A stretch of DNA of 56,213 nt from an uncultured Chlorobiaceae bacterium. GTDB taxonomy: Bacteria; Bacteroidota; Chlorobiia; Chlorobiales; Chlorobiaceae. The position numbers and the translations under genes were made by a program. The number at the start of each line of letters is the position of its first letter. Positions within the stretch are counted from its first letter, which is position 1. This document shows, in pieces, positions 9,412 to 20,828 of this stretch. Under the pieces are notes generated by a model. The model was not told the DNA's origin and made no database searches. It saw only the letters and a list, made by a program, of their open reading frames with translations. The stretch lies in contig CAJEXQ010000014.1 in assembly GCA_903994635.1 (NCBI GenBank), forward strand, positions 1 to 56,213, in the 5' to 3' direction.

Positions 9412-10512
9412 TCAGCCCAAAGATGTTGTTGTAACAAACGGCAGGGCCCGAATTGTGCCCGCATGGAAAGCACCGCGAACCTCAACCAGAATGGGAGTCC
9501 CCAACTTGATATAGTCACGCACAATATTGCAGGTACCTACTGGCACCTGAAGTGTCGGTGAAAGCGTTCCGCTGCAAACCCGGCCAATCTCCTGATGATC
9601 ACTGTTAAAAACCCTGAAATGCTGGCGGGGGAGAGCACGCCCTTCAAGAGAAAAGCCAGCAACTCCCCGTTGAAGATTGCACTCAACCTGCTGGCAGGCC
9701 TCTTTGCCGATAAAATGTCCCTTCTCCATTTTAACCACCCATTTCAGCCTCGCCTCAAGCGGATTGGTATCCTGATCAATCTCGTGGCCATAGAGCGAGT
9801 AGCCCATTTCAAGCCGCAACGTGTCGCGAGCACCAAGGCCAATCGGCTGAATCCCAGCCTCTTTTCCTGCATCAATGAGAGCTTCCCATAACGGTAGCGC
9901 TGCCTGATTGGGCAAACAGAGCTCCACACCTTTTTCGCCAGTATAGCCGGTTCGGGCAATAATCACCTCCGTTCCCTGAAAGAGTGCTTTACAGAACTCG
10001 AATGAGCCCAGTAGGTTGAAATCAACCAAGGGAAAAACCGTGGAGAGAATATCCATCGCCAGAGGCCCCTGCAGGGCAATCAGCGAAAGCTTGTCGGTAT
10101 GATCCTCAAGCACCACCCCTTCAAAAGCTCCGATGTGCTGCTGCAACCAGGCAAAATCCTTCGGCGCATTGCTTGCATTGACAATAAGGAAAAAGGTTTC
10201 GCTGTCAATGCGGTAGATAATCAGATCGTCAACAATCCCGCCACTGGGATAGAGCATGAGATTGTACTGAGCCTGACCATCCTTGGCCTTGTCAAGATCG
10301 TTGGTGGTCATGTACTGAAGGAAATCCTTGGCCAGGTGCCCCTTCACATAAAAGTTACCCATGTGCGACACATCAAAAAGCCCGGCAGCGCTGCGGACAG
10401 CCTTATGCTCGGCAATAATACCGGCATACTGTACCGGCATCAGATAACCGCCAAAATCGATAATCCTGGCTCCTGCCTGTTCATGCCAGGAGTATAATGC
10501 TGTTTTTTTCAT
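9412..10512 (-). CDS. gcvT: Glycine cleavage T protein (aminomethyltransferase)
   Basis: A 366-residue folate-dependent enzyme that releases ammonia from the aminomethyl-lipoyl H protein and makes 5,10-methylene-THF. Recognisable blocks are [27 protein letters not shown], the folate-pocket stretch [14 protein letters not shown] and the C-terminal barrel with [11 protein letters not shown]. Length is typical of bacterial GcvT rather than the longer YgfZ/GcvT-like proteins. It stands upstream of ftsK with a 32-bp gap; the other glycine cleavage genes are not in the window. Confidence 0.95.
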   Translation of the reverse strand: MKKTALYSWHEQAGARIIDFGGYLMPVQYAGIIAEHKAVRSAAGLFDVSHMGNFYVKGHLAKDFLQYMTTNDLDKAKDGQAQYNLMLYPSGGIVDDLIIYRIDSETFFLIVNASNAPKDFAWLQQHIGAFEGVVLEDHTDKLSLIALQGPLAMDILSTVFPLVDFNLLGSFEFCKALFQGTEVIIARTGYTGEKGVELCLPNQAALPLWEALIDAGKEAGIQPIGLGARDTLRLEMGYSLYGHEIDQDTNPLEARLKWVVKMEKGHFIGKEACQQVECNLQRGVAGFSLEGRALPRQHFRVFNSDHQEIGRVCSGTLSPTLQVPVGTCNIVRDYIKLGTPILVEVRGAFHAGTIRALPFVTTTSLG

Positions 10513-10595
10513 GACGACCCTATACTAAATTTATTTGAGCAGAGTTTCAATGGACTGTAAAGAAGCATTTAAACAGGAAAATCAAAATGATTTTT

Positions 10596-11264
10596 TCACC
10601 TGCCCTTGCCAATAATGACCTCATTCGGAAGCTCATTCCGATCGCCCTGTTTCAGCGGAAAATGGCTTGAAAGAATGTCCGCACATTGGTCAACTGCTTT
10701 CCCGATTGCCTGCACCTGTGCTTTTCCTCGAATGCCGCCGACGATGGTACTGACAATCTCCTGCCAGACCTCCTGTGGCACTTTTTCATTAATACCCTGA
10801 TCGGCAACCACGCGGACTTTGCGTTCAAAAAGGGAGATATAGATGAGAATGCCGGTATGATCAACCGTGAGATTGATATTTCTCCGATAAAAGGAGTGAA
10901 TGGCTGCCTCTTCAACCTCCTCTTTCATGTCGGATGCCGTAACAAAATAACGTCTGAAAAAATGGGCTCGTTTCATCAGTTCATGGAGCACAATGAACGA
11001 GATACTGAATGCTGCAAGAAAAAACCACATACTCTCATTGCTGGCAAGAAGCGCAACAGCAATTCCGAGGAGCAGTGCCAGAAGCGAACTGCCAAGCATG
11101 CTGGCCAGGGGATAGTGATAGCTGGATGGCACCACCATGACAACAATTTCGCCCGAGGTGCGCTTTTCAGCCTCTGCAATACGGGCCTCAATCTGAAGCC
11201 GATCTGCCGGTGTAAGGAATTTTTCTGCCTGATCACTCATCTTGAACTTTTGTTTATGTGGCAT
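10596..11264 (-). CDS. TPM-domain membrane protein
   Basis: 222 residues: a helical N-terminus (FLTPADRLQIEARIAEAEKRT) leading into SGEIVVMVVPSS, two close hydrophobic segments at about residues 57-92, and a second half with TGILIYISLFERKVRVVADQGIN, which is the core signature of TPM (Psb32/YgcG) domains. The membrane helices are inserted inside the TPM fold. Function of the family is unsettled; some members are linked to membrane protein or photosystem repair. It is the third gene of a minus-strand unit after lemA and another TPM gene, with no gap to the preceding frame. Confidence 0.8.
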   Translation of the reverse strand: MPHKQKFKMSDQAEKFLTPADRLQIEARIAEAEKRTSGEIVVMVVPSSYHYPLASMLGSSLLALLLGIAVALLASNESMWFFLAAFSISFIVLHELMKRAHFFRRYFVTASDMKEEVEEAAIHSFYRRNINLTVDHTGILIYISLFERKVRVVADQGINEKVPQEVWQEIVSTIVGGIRGKAQVQAIGKAVDQCADILSSHFPLKQGDRNELPNEVIIGKGR

Positions 11265-12020
11265 TTACCAATCCCCTGATGCTCCGCCGCCTCCAAAACC
11301 TCCGCCGCCTCCACCGAAACCTCCGCCTCCACCGCCGCCGCCTCCACCGAAGCCGCCGCCGTAGAACCCTCCTCCAAGTCCACCGCTAACCATTCCTCCT
11401 CCCCGGTGACCCCTGAAAATCTGGCTGATAAAGTAGATTACCAGAAGAATAATCGCCAGCAAAGGCATTGAGGGCTTGCTCCCTTTTTTTGCCTGGGGCT
11501 TTGCCTTGTACTCTCCATGAACCGCCGCAATAAGAACATCGACCGCTCTGGTAAATCCGGCATCGAACTGGCCCGCCTTGAAGGCGGGATAAATTTCATC
11601 GCGGATAATTCGCCCGGCAAGAAGATCGGTCAGCTTCCCTTCAAGACCATAACCAACCTCAATGCGTACCTTGTGCTCATCCCTTGAAACGATAAGCAGC
11701 ACACCGTTATCGGAGCCTTTGTGGCCAATCTTCCACGCTTCAGCAACCCGTATCGAAAAATCTTCGATGGGGTCGCCCTGGAGCGAGGGAACCGTCAAAA
11801 TGACAATCTGTGTTGATTCGGCGGCTTCAAACTGCTGGAGCTTTGCCTCAATATCCGCCCTTGCCGGAACGGATATCATTGAACCATAATCGTTCACCCT
11901 GCCAGAAAGAGCTGGAACAGGGATTGCGATGAGGTTAGTCAAGGGTATAACCACGAGCAAAAGAAAAAGCGGAAGCCCGCGCCACAGCCTTGTCAACCGA
12001 TGAAGAAAATGTTGCTGCAT
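11265..12020 (-). CDS. YgcG-like TPM-domain protein with glycine-rich tail
   Basis: 251 residues. An N-terminal hydrophobic segment (signal anchor or signal peptide, residues about 13-33) is followed by a TPM domain (about 38-160: RVNDYGSMISVPARADIEAK, TQIVILTVPSL, VLLIVSRDEHKVRIEVGYGLEG). A single membrane helix lies near residue 190 and the tail consists almost wholly of glycine and phenylalanine, ending ASGDW. This architecture is typical of YgcG proteins encoded beside LemA. The TGATG junction with lemA overlaps by one base, indicating translational coupling. Repetitive GGN codons make 11273-11400 a low-complexity stretch prone to length change. Confidence 0.88.
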   Translation of the reverse strand: MQQHFLHRLTRLWRGLPLFLLLVVIPLTNLIAIPVPALSGRVNDYGSMISVPARADIEAKLQQFEAAESTQIVILTVPSLQGDPIEDFSIRVAEAWKIGHKGSDNGVLLIVSRDEHKVRIEVGYGLEGKLTDLLAGRIIRDEIYPAFKAGQFDAGFTRAVDVLIAAVHGEYKAKPQAKKGSKPSMPLLAIILLVIYFISQIFRGHRGGGMVSGGLGGGFYGGGFGGGGGGGGGGFGGGGGGFGGGGASGDW

Positions 12021-12607
12021 CAGAATTTAACCGATGGCACTACTTTTGCGGCTTCATCGGCCTTGAAATACTCTTTCGCTTTCAGTTTCAGCAACAGGCT
12101 GTTGGTCATTGAGTTTGGAAATTGCCTGATTGAGAAGTTGAAGGTCTCCACCGTACCATTGTAACGCTGACGGGCAACGCTTATGCGGTTTTCAGTTCCT
12201 TCCAGTTGATTCTGCAAATCACGGAAATTCTGGTTTGCCTTCAGTTCAGGATAACGCTCAACGGCCACCATCAGTCGCGACAGGCTTGAGCTAAGACCGC
12301 CCTGGGCTGCCCTGAACTTTGCCATGGCTGCCGGATCGCTGAGCATTTCAGGTGTAAGCTGGATGGAGGTTGCTTTGGCCCTTGCTTCAATCACCGCCGT
12401 CAGGGTCTCCTTTTCAAAGTTAGCCGCCCCTTTGACCGTTGCCACGAGGTTGGGAACAAGATCGGCCCTGCGCTGCAACTGCGACTCAAGGTCGCCCCAT
12501 GAGCGGTTTACCGCCTCTTCATTCTGCTGAATGCTGTTGTATCCGCAGCCGTACAGGGTGCTGAAAAAAAGAAAAAACGCGAAAAGCCTTGCCATCGAAT
12601 ATTTCAT
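12020..12607 (-). CDS. lemA: LemA family lipoprotein
   Basis: 195 residues. A lipobox LYGC with the modified cysteine at residue 21 replaces the usual signal anchor, so the mature protein should be a lipoprotein. The LemA helical domain follows, with [20 protein letters not shown] and [19 protein letters not shown], the best conserved family blocks. LemA and YgcG-type TPM proteins occur together widely; their exact job is unknown. This is the first gene of a three-gene unit, preceded by a plausible promoter at 12629-12656. Confidence 0.92.
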   Translation of the reverse strand: MKYSMARLFAFFLFFSTLYGCGYNSIQQNEEAVNRSWGDLESQLQRRADLVPNLVATVKGAANFEKETLTAVIEARAKATSIQLTPEMLSDPAAMAKFRAAQGGLSSSLSRLMVAVERYPELKANQNFRDLQNQLEGTENRISVARQRYNGTVETFNFSIRQFPNSMTNSLLLKLKAKEYFKADEAAKVVPSVKF

Positions 12608-12628
12608 AATTGTCTCCGTACTGTTTGT

Positions 12629-12656
12629 TTAATATCATTTTAACAAAAAAACACAA
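12629..12656 (-). promoter_or_regulatory. Putative sigma-70-type promoter of the lemA unit
   Basis: On the minus strand TTGTGT (12656-12651) and TATTAA (12634-12629) are separated by 16 bp, about 20 bp upstream of the lemA start. The region is AT-rich. This rests on sequence match only. Confidence 0.35.
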
Positions 12657-12721
12657 ATATCACCTTTTCCCCTGAGTTACACCCTGAACCACCAACACGC
12701 CGCTTCTGCTGAGCTGAAAAA

Positions 12722-14920
12722 TCAGGTTATAAGGCGTTCGACAGAAAAAATACCCCGCACTTTTTTCAGCTTTTCCATCAAGATGCGGAGTTTTTCTGCG
12801 TTGCGTACATAAACCATCATGGTACCAACAAACATCCCGTCGTGCGCGTTCAGAGAAATGCTGCGAATATTGGTATCGAACTTTGAAATAACCATTGTGA
12901 GCTGGTTCATGATTCCCATACGGTCTTCACCGACAATTTTTATGCCCGCAAGAAAATCGGTCTCAACTTTGCGATTCCACGACACCGAAACAACTCGCTC
13001 GCTTTTCAGCAGGTTCTCGTTACTGACATTGAGGCAATTCTTGCGGTGAATCTTCACGACTCCCTCCGCAGTCACAAAACCGAGAACATCATCACCGGGA
13101 ACAGGCTGGCAGCACCTTGCATAAGAGTAGGCAATATTGCTCATACCGGCAATACTTACCTCCCCCTTCTTTGTAGGCAAACCCTGTTGCTCCTCATGCC
13201 TGGCTAATTGCAGATAATCCTCAAGCTCCTTCGCTTCATCAGCAACACTTTTCGGCGCCTGTTCCTCCTTTTTGGAGTTCGTAGCCCGCTCAATAACCTC
13301 TTCTCCGTTGATCTGCTGACTTGCAAGAGCGCTGAAAAAATCAGCCGGAGTTTTAAGACCATATTTTTTAACCTGCTGGATAATATCACTATCCGAAAAT
13401 AGCTTTTTGGTGCCGGTAAGCAGTTTTTCCCATATTCCCCGCCCTTGTTCAATTTGCAGACGACGTTCTTCGTTGATGGCGGATCGAATCTTCAACTTGG
13501 CACGCTGGGTAACTACTATCTTAAGCCAATCAGATTTTGGTTTCTGATTTTTCGAGGTGATAATTTCTACCCTGTCACCCGATTTAAGCTGCGCGTTCAA
13601 ACGGACAATTTTCCCATTGACTTTGGAACCGATACAGCTATTGCCGATTTCGGTATGGATGGCATAAGCAAAATCTATCGGCGTAGCGCCAACTGGCATG
13701 GTTTTCATATCCCCTTTCGGGGTAAAAACGTAGATCTCGTCGTGGTAAAGATTAAGCTTGAACCCCTCCATAAAAGAGGCTGCCGAATCGGCATCCTTGA
13801 TCAGCTCTCTGGCCCAGCGTAGAAAGGAGTCAACATTGGCATCATCCCTTGATATTTTCTCCTTGTATCGCCAATGGGCTGCAACTCCGAGTTCAGCAAA
13901 CTCATGCATGCGCCTAGTGCGAATCTGAAGCTCAACCATGTGCCCCCTCGGGCCGATAATAGCCGAATGAAGAGACTGGTAGCCGTTATGCTTGGGTATT
14001 GAGATATAGTCCTTGAAATACTGCGGAATTGGAGGATATTTTTGTGTGATAAATCCATACACAGAAAAACAGTCGGCAAGGCGCTCCGTATCAATAATCA
14101 CTCTGATGCCGTAAAGATCATGAATATCTTCAAAGCTTTTGTTCTTGCTGCGCATCTTGTTGTAGATCGAGAAGAGGTGCTTTGCGCGACCCTGCACCTC
14201 CACCTTGAACCCTTGCTGTTCCAGATCGGCCTTGATGGGGGTAATCATTTTCCCCAGGTAGTTCACCCGGTTTTCCTTGCCCATGCGAATTTTCTGGAGC
14301 AGGAAAGTGTACATCTCCGGATCAATGAACTTGAGTGCAAGATTTTCGAACTCAACCTTCATTTTTCCAAGACCGAAGCGGTGCGCCAGAGGAGCATAGA
14401 TATCCCTTGTCTCCAGGGCAATCCTCAGCCGACGGTGCTCCGGAAGTGATTCAAGTGTTCGCATGTTGTGCAGGCGATCGCAGAACTTGATAAGAATCAC
14501 CCTGATATCCTTGACCATGGAAAGCAGCATCTTGCGAAATCCCTCAGCCTGGGTAGTCTCACGGTTGATCGCTATGCCGGAGATCTTGGTAAGCCCCTCA
14601 ACAATCTCGGCTACCTCAACGCCAAGTTCTGCCACAATGTCCTCGTAAGTATAGCCACTGTCTTCAATAACATCGTGCAGCAGGGCCGCCGCTACAGAAA
14701 CACCATCGAGAGGGAGTTCATTGAGCAGAATAGTGGCAACTTCGACCGGATGGTAGAAAAAAGGCTCCCCTGAAGCCCGCTTTTCGCCCTCATGCGCCCG
14801 GTAGCACATAAAAAAAGCCCGCTGAATCAGTGATTCATCAAAATTTTTGAGATTCTTGCGGGAAAGCTGAAGTATCTCGTGAAGTTTATTGTACTGATCC
14901 TTCTCTATCTGTGCTAACAT
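12722..14920 (-). CDS. Bifunctional (p)ppGpp synthetase/hydrolase (RelA/SpoT family)
   Basis: 732 residues in the full long-RSH layout. The HD hydrolase domain has H57 and H82-D83 (LLHDVIEDSGYTYEDI), so hydrolysis should be intact. The synthetase domain follows with YGIRVIIDTE, YISIPKHNGYQSLHS and ELQIRTRRMHEFAELGVAAHW. A TGS domain (about 390-455, VFTPKGDMKTMPVGATPIDF), a zinc-finger-like region with CCQPVPGD, and a C-terminal ACT domain (about 655-732) complete it. It is the only RSH gene here and is probably the cell's stringent-response enzyme. The name rel or spoT cannot be chosen from sequence alone. Confidence 0.95.
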   Translation of the reverse strand: MLAQIEKDQYNKLHEILQLSRKNLKNFDESLIQRAFFMCYRAHEGEKRASGEPFFYHPVEVATILLNELPLDGVSVAAALLHDVIEDSGYTYEDIVAELGVEVAEIVEGLTKISGIAINRETTQAEGFRKMLLSMVKDIRVILIKFCDRLHNMRTLESLPEHRRLRIALETRDIYAPLAHRFGLGKMKVEFENLALKFIDPEMYTFLLQKIRMGKENRVNYLGKMITPIKADLEQQGFKVEVQGRAKHLFSIYNKMRSKNKSFEDIHDLYGIRVIIDTERLADCFSVYGFITQKYPPIPQYFKDYISIPKHNGYQSLHSAIIGPRGHMVELQIRTRRMHEFAELGVAAHWRYKEKISRDDANVDSFLRWARELIKDADSAASFMEGFKLNLYHDEIYVFTPKGDMKTMPVGATPIDFAYAIHTEIGNSCIGSKVNGKIVRLNAQLKSGDRVEIITSKNQKPKSDWLKIVVTQRAKLKIRSAINEERRLQIEQGRGIWEKLLTGTKKLFSDSDIIQQVKKYGLKTPADFFSALASQQINGEEVIERATNSKKEEQAPKSVADEAKELEDYLQLARHEEQQGLPTKKGEVSIAGMSNIAYSYARCCQPVPGDDVLGFVTAEGVVKIHRKNCLNVSNENLLKSERVVSVSWNRKVETDFLAGIKIVGEDRMGIMNQLTMVISKFDTNIRSISLNAHDGMFVGTMMVYVRNAEKLRILMEKLKKVRGIFSVERLIT

Positions 14921-15186
14921 CGCAAACGAACTGGAGTGAATGGCAGAGCAACAACGGGGCTAACCCCCCCCCTCCCCAATGAGACTATGTATTATAATCT
15001 TTTACAGGATTTTTATCACAAAAAATCCACAAATGAGTGAAAAAAACCTTGAAGCAAAATACAAAAATGCCAGTCCACAGACACAAAAAAGCAGGAAATT
15101 TCAGCATATCGGCAAGCAACAGGAACAACCCGCAACAACTGTCAGTCGCCTTGTTTGAAAGTATATTTACAACAGCTTCTTCGCCG

Positions 15187-15432
15187 TCACGATTTTTTGC
15201 TGTCTGAAACAGCATGCTCATCCTTCGACACTACAGCCTCAACTTGTTTATCCTTGGCCTCAGCACTTTCAACGGCTTGATTGAATTCATGTTCAAGATC
15301 AGCCTGTGCTTTTTTAAACTCCCTCATCCCTTTGCCGAGACCCTTGGCCAGTTCCGGAAGTTTGGACGGCCCGAAAAACAACAAAACAACAAACAAAATC
15401 AGCAGCAACTCTTGTCCTCCCAATCCAAACAT
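15187..15432 (-). CDS. tatA: Sec-independent translocase protein TatA/TatE
   Basis: 81 residues. One N-terminal membrane helix ([17 protein letters not shown]), the conserved FG hinge and the amphipathic helix [20 protein letters not shown] define the TatA/MttA family. A charged, poorly conserved tail follows. TatA polymerises to form the conduit for folded twin-arginine substrates. The tatC gene is not adjacent. The 266-bp spacer between it and the RelA/SpoT gene (14921-15186) holds a C-rich run at about 14964-14976 and no gene that I can support. Confidence 0.88.
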   Translation of the reverse strand: MFGLGGQELLLILFVVLLFFGPSKLPELAKGLGKGMREFKKAQADLEHEFNQAVESAEAKDKQVEAVVSKDEHAVSDSKKS

Positions 15433-15540
15433 GGCAAATCCCCCCGTCTCAGGTTAGAATAGATAACACAATTGCGAAAAGAATATATAATCAGAAAAGA
15501 GCTGCACTTCCTCCCTTTTTTTCAGCCCATCCTGAGCTAA

Positions 15541-17595
15541 TCATCTCTCTGCTGGCAGCTTATGCAAAGCCTGCTCAAGCTTGCTGATTTCGTCACGCAA
15601 ATATGCCGCTTTTTCATACTCCATCTGAACCGCAGCCTCCTTCATTTCAAGCTGGAGCTCCGAAACAATGGCATAACCAGCCTCAGGTGTCATGGTTGCC
15701 ATAAGGCTGGCTGGCACCCTTTCGGGTTTTGGCTCAAGGCCGAAACGCCTTCTGCGGTAGCGCTCCTCCGCATCGGCCACTCCGGTGGTATCAAGAATCT
15801 GGTCAACCGATTTGATGATGGAGCGGGGAGTAATGCCATGTTCTTCATTGTATCGCTGCTGTATGGTGCGACGCCTTGCGGTTTCATCGAGCACTTCGCG
15901 GATAGAGCGGGTGATCACGTCGGCATAGAGAACCACAAATCCGTCGAGGTTGCGGGCCGCCCTTCCGGCAATCTGCATCAGCGATCGAGTGTTGCGCAAA
16001 AAGCCCTCCTTGTCGGCATCAAGAATCGCCACCAGGGAGACCTCCGGCAAATCGAGCCCTTCTCGCAGAAGGTTCACCCCAACCAGCACATCAATATCTC
16101 CTGTCCTCAACTCACGGAGAATCTGCATCCGCTCCAGACTCTTGATCTCTGAATGCAGATAGCGCGAACGAATCCCGGTCTTTCTGAAAAAGTCGTGCAG
16201 GTCTTCCGACATCCTTTTGGTCAGGGTCATCACCAGCGCCCTGTTGCCTTTCGCAATATGGATGCGGATTTCTGCCAGAAGATTGTCAATCTGCCCCTTG
16301 ACCGCACGCACCTCCACAGGAGGATCGAGCAGGCCTGTTGGGCGAACCAGCAGTTCAACCACCTCGCCACCTGAACGAAGCAGCTCATGGTCGCTTGGAG
16401 TTGCGCTTACACAGATAACCTGTGGCGCCATCTCCTCAAACTCCTCAAAGCGAAGTGGACGGTTGTCGAGCGCTGAGGGGAGCCTGAAGCCATGCTCAAC
16501 CAGAATGGTTTTACGGGAACGATCCCCACCGTACATGCCGCGTATCTGCGGAAGCGTCACATGCGATTCGTCAATGACAACAAGAAAGTCAGGAGGAAAG
16601 TAGTCGAGCAGGCAGCAGGGACGCTCACCCGGAGGACGACCTGAAAGGTGCCTTGAGTAATTTTCAATGCCGGAACAGTAGCCAAGCTCCTTCATCATTT
16701 CAAGATCGTAGCGGGTGCGCTCTTCGATGCGGCGCGCCTCAAGAAGACGATTTTCTGAACGATAATAGTTCAGCCTCTCGGCAAGTTCATTTTCTATGGC
16801 AAACATGGCCACCTTGAGCTTCTCCTCGTCGGCAACAAACTGCCGGGCAGGATAGATAAAGGCATACTCTTCGACACCAAGTACTTCTCCGCTGTGAATG
16901 TCAAAGGTCTGGATTGATTCAATTTCAGAGCCAAAGAACTCAATCCGGAGGGCAAGCTCATCATGCGCGGGCACAAGATCAATAATATCACCTCTCACCC
17001 GAAATTTGCCGGAGGTGGGCTGAACATCATCACGAATGAAGTGAAGCGCAATCAGCTCTTTCAAAAAAACATCCCGATCCTTCTCCATCCCGGAACGGAG
17101 TTCGATAATCTGCGCTTTCCAGTCTTCAGGTGAGCCAAGGCCGTATATGCAACTGACCGAGCTGACCACAATAACATCCTTCCTGCCGCTGAGCAGGGAG
17201 CTGGTAGCCTTCAGTCGCAGCCGCTCTATCTCGTCGTTAATACGGAGGTCTTTGGCAATATACTTGTCGAGCGAGGGAAGGTAAGCTTCAGGCTGATAAA
17301 AATCGTAGTAGCTGATAAAGTATTCGACCGCATTATCCGGAAAAAACTGTTTGAGTTCACCATAGAGCTGAGCCGCAAGCGTCTTGTTGTGGCTCATGAC
17401 CAGCACCGGCTTGTTGACCTGGGTAATGACGTTGGAGATAGTAAAGGTTTTTCCGGAGCCGGTCACACCAAGCAGCGTCTGGTAGGGATTCCCTGACCGC
17501 ACTCCGTCAATGAGCGCCTCAATGGCCTTTGGCTGGTCCCCCGCCGGGCTGTAAGGACTGACAAGCTTGTATGTTCCGCCAACCCAATCTTCCAT
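15541..17595 (-). CDS. uvrB: Excinuclease ABC subunit B
   Basis: 684 residues, the usual UvrB length. Walker A GVTGSGKT at residues 43-50, the beta-hairpin region with [13 protein letters not shown], helicase motif [17 protein letters not shown], and QIAGRAARN in motif VI are all present. The C-terminal UVR motif (about 640-680) is the UvrC contact. UvrB verifies damage delivered by UvrA and loads UvrC, whose gene is also in this window at 33903. It is a single gene, divergent from the M16 peptidase. Confidence 0.97.
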   Translation of the reverse strand: MEDWVGGTYKLVSPYSPAGDQPKAIEALIDGVRSGNPYQTLLGVTGSGKTFTISNVITQVNKPVLVMSHNKTLAAQLYGELKQFFPDNAVEYFISYYDFYQPEAYLPSLDKYIAKDLRINDEIERLRLKATSSLLSGRKDVIVVSSVSCIYGLGSPEDWKAQIIELRSGMEKDRDVFLKELIALHFIRDDVQPTSGKFRVRGDIIDLVPAHDELALRIEFFGSEIESIQTFDIHSGEVLGVEEYAFIYPARQFVADEEKLKVAMFAIENELAERLNYYRSENRLLEARRIEERTRYDLEMMKELGYCSGIENYSRHLSGRPPGERPCCLLDYFPPDFLVVIDESHVTLPQIRGMYGGDRSRKTILVEHGFRLPSALDNRPLRFEEFEEMAPQVICVSATPSDHELLRSGGEVVELLVRPTGLLDPPVEVRAVKGQIDNLLAEIRIHIAKGNRALVMTLTKRMSEDLHDFFRKTGIRSRYLHSEIKSLERMQILRELRTGDIDVLVGVNLLREGLDLPEVSLVAILDADKEGFLRNTRSLMQIAGRAARNLDGFVVLYADVITRSIREVLDETARRRTIQQRYNEEHGITPRSIIKSVDQILDTTGVADAEERYRRRRFGLEPKPERVPASLMATMTPEAGYAIVSELQLEMKEAAVQMEYEKAAYLRDEISKLEQALHKLPAER

Positions 17596-17870
17596 TTAAC
17601 AACACTCCCTTCTTGATGTTTTTACCCCACGGGCTACCAGCAGACCGCCCCCGCAAGTGCTTGTACTATCAACACCCGCTGAGAACTTTGAGACCTCAAA
17701 AAAACATATTATAACTCTCTGTTAGTTCTTGCTCCATAATATACGTAACATTCAGGATTGCTGATTTTCTTTTCTGTTTGTAAAACGGTAAATCGGCTAT
17801 TTGTTTGCATTTTTGCACTATTAGTCCCATTATTATCTTGTTTTTGATGCCGGTAAATTTTCGACTGTTG

Positions 17871-20792
17871 ATGAAACGCGGTATCCCCATGTTCACCATC
17901 GGGATACTTTTTTTGCATTTAACCTCCTGTACACCCATGATGAACACCGTCAAGCCATATCAATACACGATCGTTCCCGGCGATTCTCTCCACACCAGAA
18001 TCTATACACTCAAAAACGGCCTGACGGTCTACATGAGTCCTTACCATGACGAGCCGCGAATTTACACCTCCATTGCCGTCCGTGCGGGGAGCAAGAATGA
18101 CCCGGCAGAGACAACAGGGCTTGCCCACTATCTTGAGCACATGCTCTTCAAGGGAACGGACTCCCTCGGCTCTCTTGACTATGAAAAAGAGCATGTCGAG
18201 CTTGAAAAGATTTCGGAGCTTTATGAGCAGTACCGCTCAACGGCAAACATTGAGAAGAGGGCTGCTATTTACAAGAAGATCGACACGCTTTCAAACGTAG
18301 CTGCTACTTTTACTGTTCCCAACGAGTACGACAAGCTGCTCAGCTCCATCGGCGCCCAGGGCACCAATGCCTACACATGGGTTGAACAGACCGTCTATAT
18401 CAACGATATTCCCTCAAACAAGTTTGACCAGTGGCTCAGCATCGAGGCGGAGCGGTTCCGCAATCCGGTCATGCGGCTTTTTCATACCGAGCTTGAAACT
18501 GTTTATGAAGAGAAGAACATGACCATGGACAGTGACAGCCGCAAAATTTGGGAAAATCTCTTTGCCGGGCTCTTTCAAAAACACACCTACGGCACCCAGA
18601 CCACTATCGGCAAGGCCGAGCATTTGAAAAATCCATCAATCAAAAATGTCATTGATTACTACCGCACCTACTATGTGCCGAACAATATGGCGCTCTGTAT
18701 CGCTGGCGATTTCGATCCGGATGCGGCCATCAAGCTAATTGACGAAAAGTTTTCAGTGCTGCAACCAAAAGATATACCAATCTTTACGCCAGGTGTGGAA
18801 GAGGCCGTCACGAAACCGCTGGTCACCAAGGTGAAAGGGCCTGAATCTGAAGAGCTGGTCATAGGATTCAGGTTCAATGGAATCAACAGCTCCGATGCCG
18901 ACTATCTAACCCTTGTTGACAAGGTGTTGTTCAACCATACTGCTGGCCTGATTGATCTCAACCTGAACCAGCAGCAGAAGGTGCTTGATGCCGGTTCGAT
19001 GCTGATTATGATGAAAGATTACTCCGCTCACATCCTGAGCGGAAAACCGAGGGAGGGGCAGAGCCTTGACGAGATAAGAGAGAAGCTGCTCGGCCAGCTT
19101 GAACTTCTCAAGGAGGGGAAGTTCCCCGACTGGCTGCTTGAAGCGGCAATCAATGACCTGAAAATCGAACAACTCAAACTTTACGAAACCAACCGCGGAC
19201 GGGTTGAGGCTTATGTCGATGCCTTTGTTTGGGGCATGCCGTGGCCGGAGCATGCCAGTCAGATTGAGCGACTTCAGAAGATTACCAAAGAGAGGCTCGT
19301 GGAGTTTGCACGAAAGCACTACAGCAACAACTATGTCACCATTTACAAAGAGCACGGCACTCCAAAAAGTGAGACGAAAATCCAGAAACCACCAATCACG
19401 CCGTTAACGGTCAACAGGGATACATCGTCACATTTTGCTGAAAAACTTTTGGCCCAGAAAACTGAATCAACCCAACCATCCTTTCTTGACTATAAAAAGG
19501 ATATCGGGTTTTTTGACATCAATCCTGACATAAAGCTGCACTACCTGCACAACAGTGAAAACGAGCTTTTTTCGCTCTACTATGTCTTCGATATCGGGAA
19601 AAATAACAGCAAAAAAATAGATCTGGCGCTCGATTACCTCTCCTATCTTGGTACCTCCGACCTCACCCCAAAAGAGTTCAGTCAGGAACTCTACAAGATC
19701 GGAGCAAGCTTTTCGGCATTTACCTCCGACAATTACGTCTATCTGAAGCTCTCCGGGCTGCAGAAAAACTCAGCCGCCGCCATACGGCTGCTTGAAAAAC
19801 TTCTGGTTGATACACGGCCAGATGAAGAGGCTCTTGAAAAGCTGAAAGCAGGAGTAATTAAAGAGCGGGCTGACGACAAACTCTCGAAGAAAAAAATTCT
19901 CTTTGAAGCCATGGCGAGTTACGGCAAGTACGGGCTGGTTTCGCCATTCACCAACGTCCTCAGCAACAGTGCGCTTGAAAAGGTGACCTCAAAGGAGTTG
20001 CTTGATGAGTTGCAGTCGCTTTTGCACTACCGCCATCGGGTGCTTTACTACGGGCCAGCCTCTTCAGTGGAGGTGCTCGGTGAACTCCGTTCGGTTCGCC
20101 GCTATCCCGAATCGTTCAAAACTCCGCCCACGAACGACCCTTACAAAGATCTTGAGCAAAACGAGAATCTTGTCTATGTCGTTGACTACGATATGACGCA
20201 GGCAGAGGTCATTCTGTTGACCAGAGACGAGTTCTACGATCCGTCCATTGTGCCACTGGCAACCCTTTTCAACGAATATTATGGTGGCGGAATGTCATCA
20301 GTAGTCTTTCAGGAACTTCGTGAGGCTAAAGCGCTTGCCTACTCGGTCTTTTCCGTTTTCAAGACTCCGAAACAGAAGAAAGAGCACAACTATATCGTCA
20401 GTTATATCGGCACCCAGGCAGATAAACTTCCCGAAGCACTTGATGGAATCAGCAACCTGATGAAAGAGCTGCCAAAATCACCAAAACTGTTTACCGCAGC
20501 ACAAACCGGCATTCTGCAGAAAATTTCGACCGAACGACTGACAAAAACAGAGGTACTTTTCAATTACGAAGAGGCGCTCCGCATGGGGCATGACCATGAT
20601 ATCAGAGAAGATATTTATAAGGGAGCGGGGCTCATGACACTCTCCGATGTTGAAGAGTTTCACAAGAACCATTTCAACAACAAAAAACATGTCATGCTGG
20701 TGCTCGGCAACAAAAAGAATCTTGACATGAAGACCCTGCAAAAGTATGGCACCGTCAAAGAGCTGATGGTTAATGATATTTTTGGCTATTAA
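17871..20792 (+). CDS. M16 family zinc metallopeptidase, predicted lipoprotein
   Basis: 973 residues from the chosen ATG at 17871 (upstream codons 17805-17870 also stay open). The start gives a short basic N-terminus, a hydrophobic core and a lipobox LTSC, so an envelope lipoprotein is likely. Zinc motif HYLEH lies at residues 86-90; the third ligand is probably E213 or E214 (ETVYEEKN). The spacing to this glutamate, about 123 residues, is longer than usual because of a charged, helical insert of about 45 residues after the HxxEH motif. A second M16 half without the zinc motif follows. Pitrilysin-like peptidases degrade peptides in a closed chamber. No close partner gene is visible; LptF/G follows. 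Confidence 0.9.
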   Translation: MKRGIPMFTIGILFLHLTSCTPMMNTVKPYQYTIVPGDSLHTRIYTLKNGLTVYMSPYHDEPRIYTSIAVRAGSKNDPAETTGLAHYLEHMLFKGTDSLGSLDYEKEHVELEKISELYEQYRSTANIEKRAAIYKKIDTLSNVAATFTVPNEYDKLLSSIGAQGTNAYTWVEQTVYINDIPSNKFDQWLSIEAERFRNPVMRLFHTELETVYEEKNMTMDSDSRKIWENLFAGLFQKHTYGTQTTIGKAEHLKNPSIKNVIDYYRTYYVPNNMALCIAGDFDPDAAIKLIDEKFSVLQPKDIPIFTPGVEEAVTKPLVTKVKGPESEELVIGFRFNGINSSDADYLTLVDKVLFNHTAGLIDLNLNQQQKVLDAGSMLIMMKDYSAHILSGKPREGQSLDEIREKLLGQLELLKEGKFPDWLLEAAINDLKIEQLKLYETNRGRVEAYVDAFVWGMPWPEHASQIERLQKITKERLVEFARKHYSNNYVTIYKEHGTPKSETKIQKPPITPLTVNRDTSSHFAEKLLAQKTESTQPSFLDYKKDIGFFDINPDIKLHYLHNSENELFSLYYVFDIGKNNSKKIDLALDYLSYLGTSDLTPKEFSQELYKIGASFSAFTSDNYVYLKLSGLQKNSAAAIRLLEKLLVDTRPDEEALEKLKAGVIKERADDKLSKKKILFEAMASYGKYGLVSPFTNVLSNSALEKVTSKELLDELQSLLHYRHRVLYYGPASSVEVLGELRSVRRYPESFKTPPTNDPYKDLEQNENLVYVVDYDMTQAEVILLTRDEFYDPSIVPLATLFNEYYGGGMSSVVFQELREAKALAYSVFSVFKTPKQKKEHNYIVSYIGTQADKLPEALDGISNLMKELPKSPKLFTAAQTGILQKISTERLTKTEVLFNYEEALRMGHDHDIREDIYKGAGLMTLSDVEEFHKNHFNNKKHVMLVLGNKKNLDMKTLQKYGTVKELMVNDIFGY

Positions 20793-20828
20793 TCCACCCT
20801 TTTGCTGCACACCTGCCTGGATATGTCC

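Noticed and set aside
11273..11400. GGN-repeat tract that looks like a minisatellite
   Set aside because: It encodes the glycine-rich tail typical of YgcG proteins and needs no separate explanation.
14985..15221. A 78-codon minus-strand frame between the RelA/SpoT gene and tatA
   Set aside because: It overlaps the tatA end and its translation is Cys/Phe-rich without any family resemblance or ribosome site.
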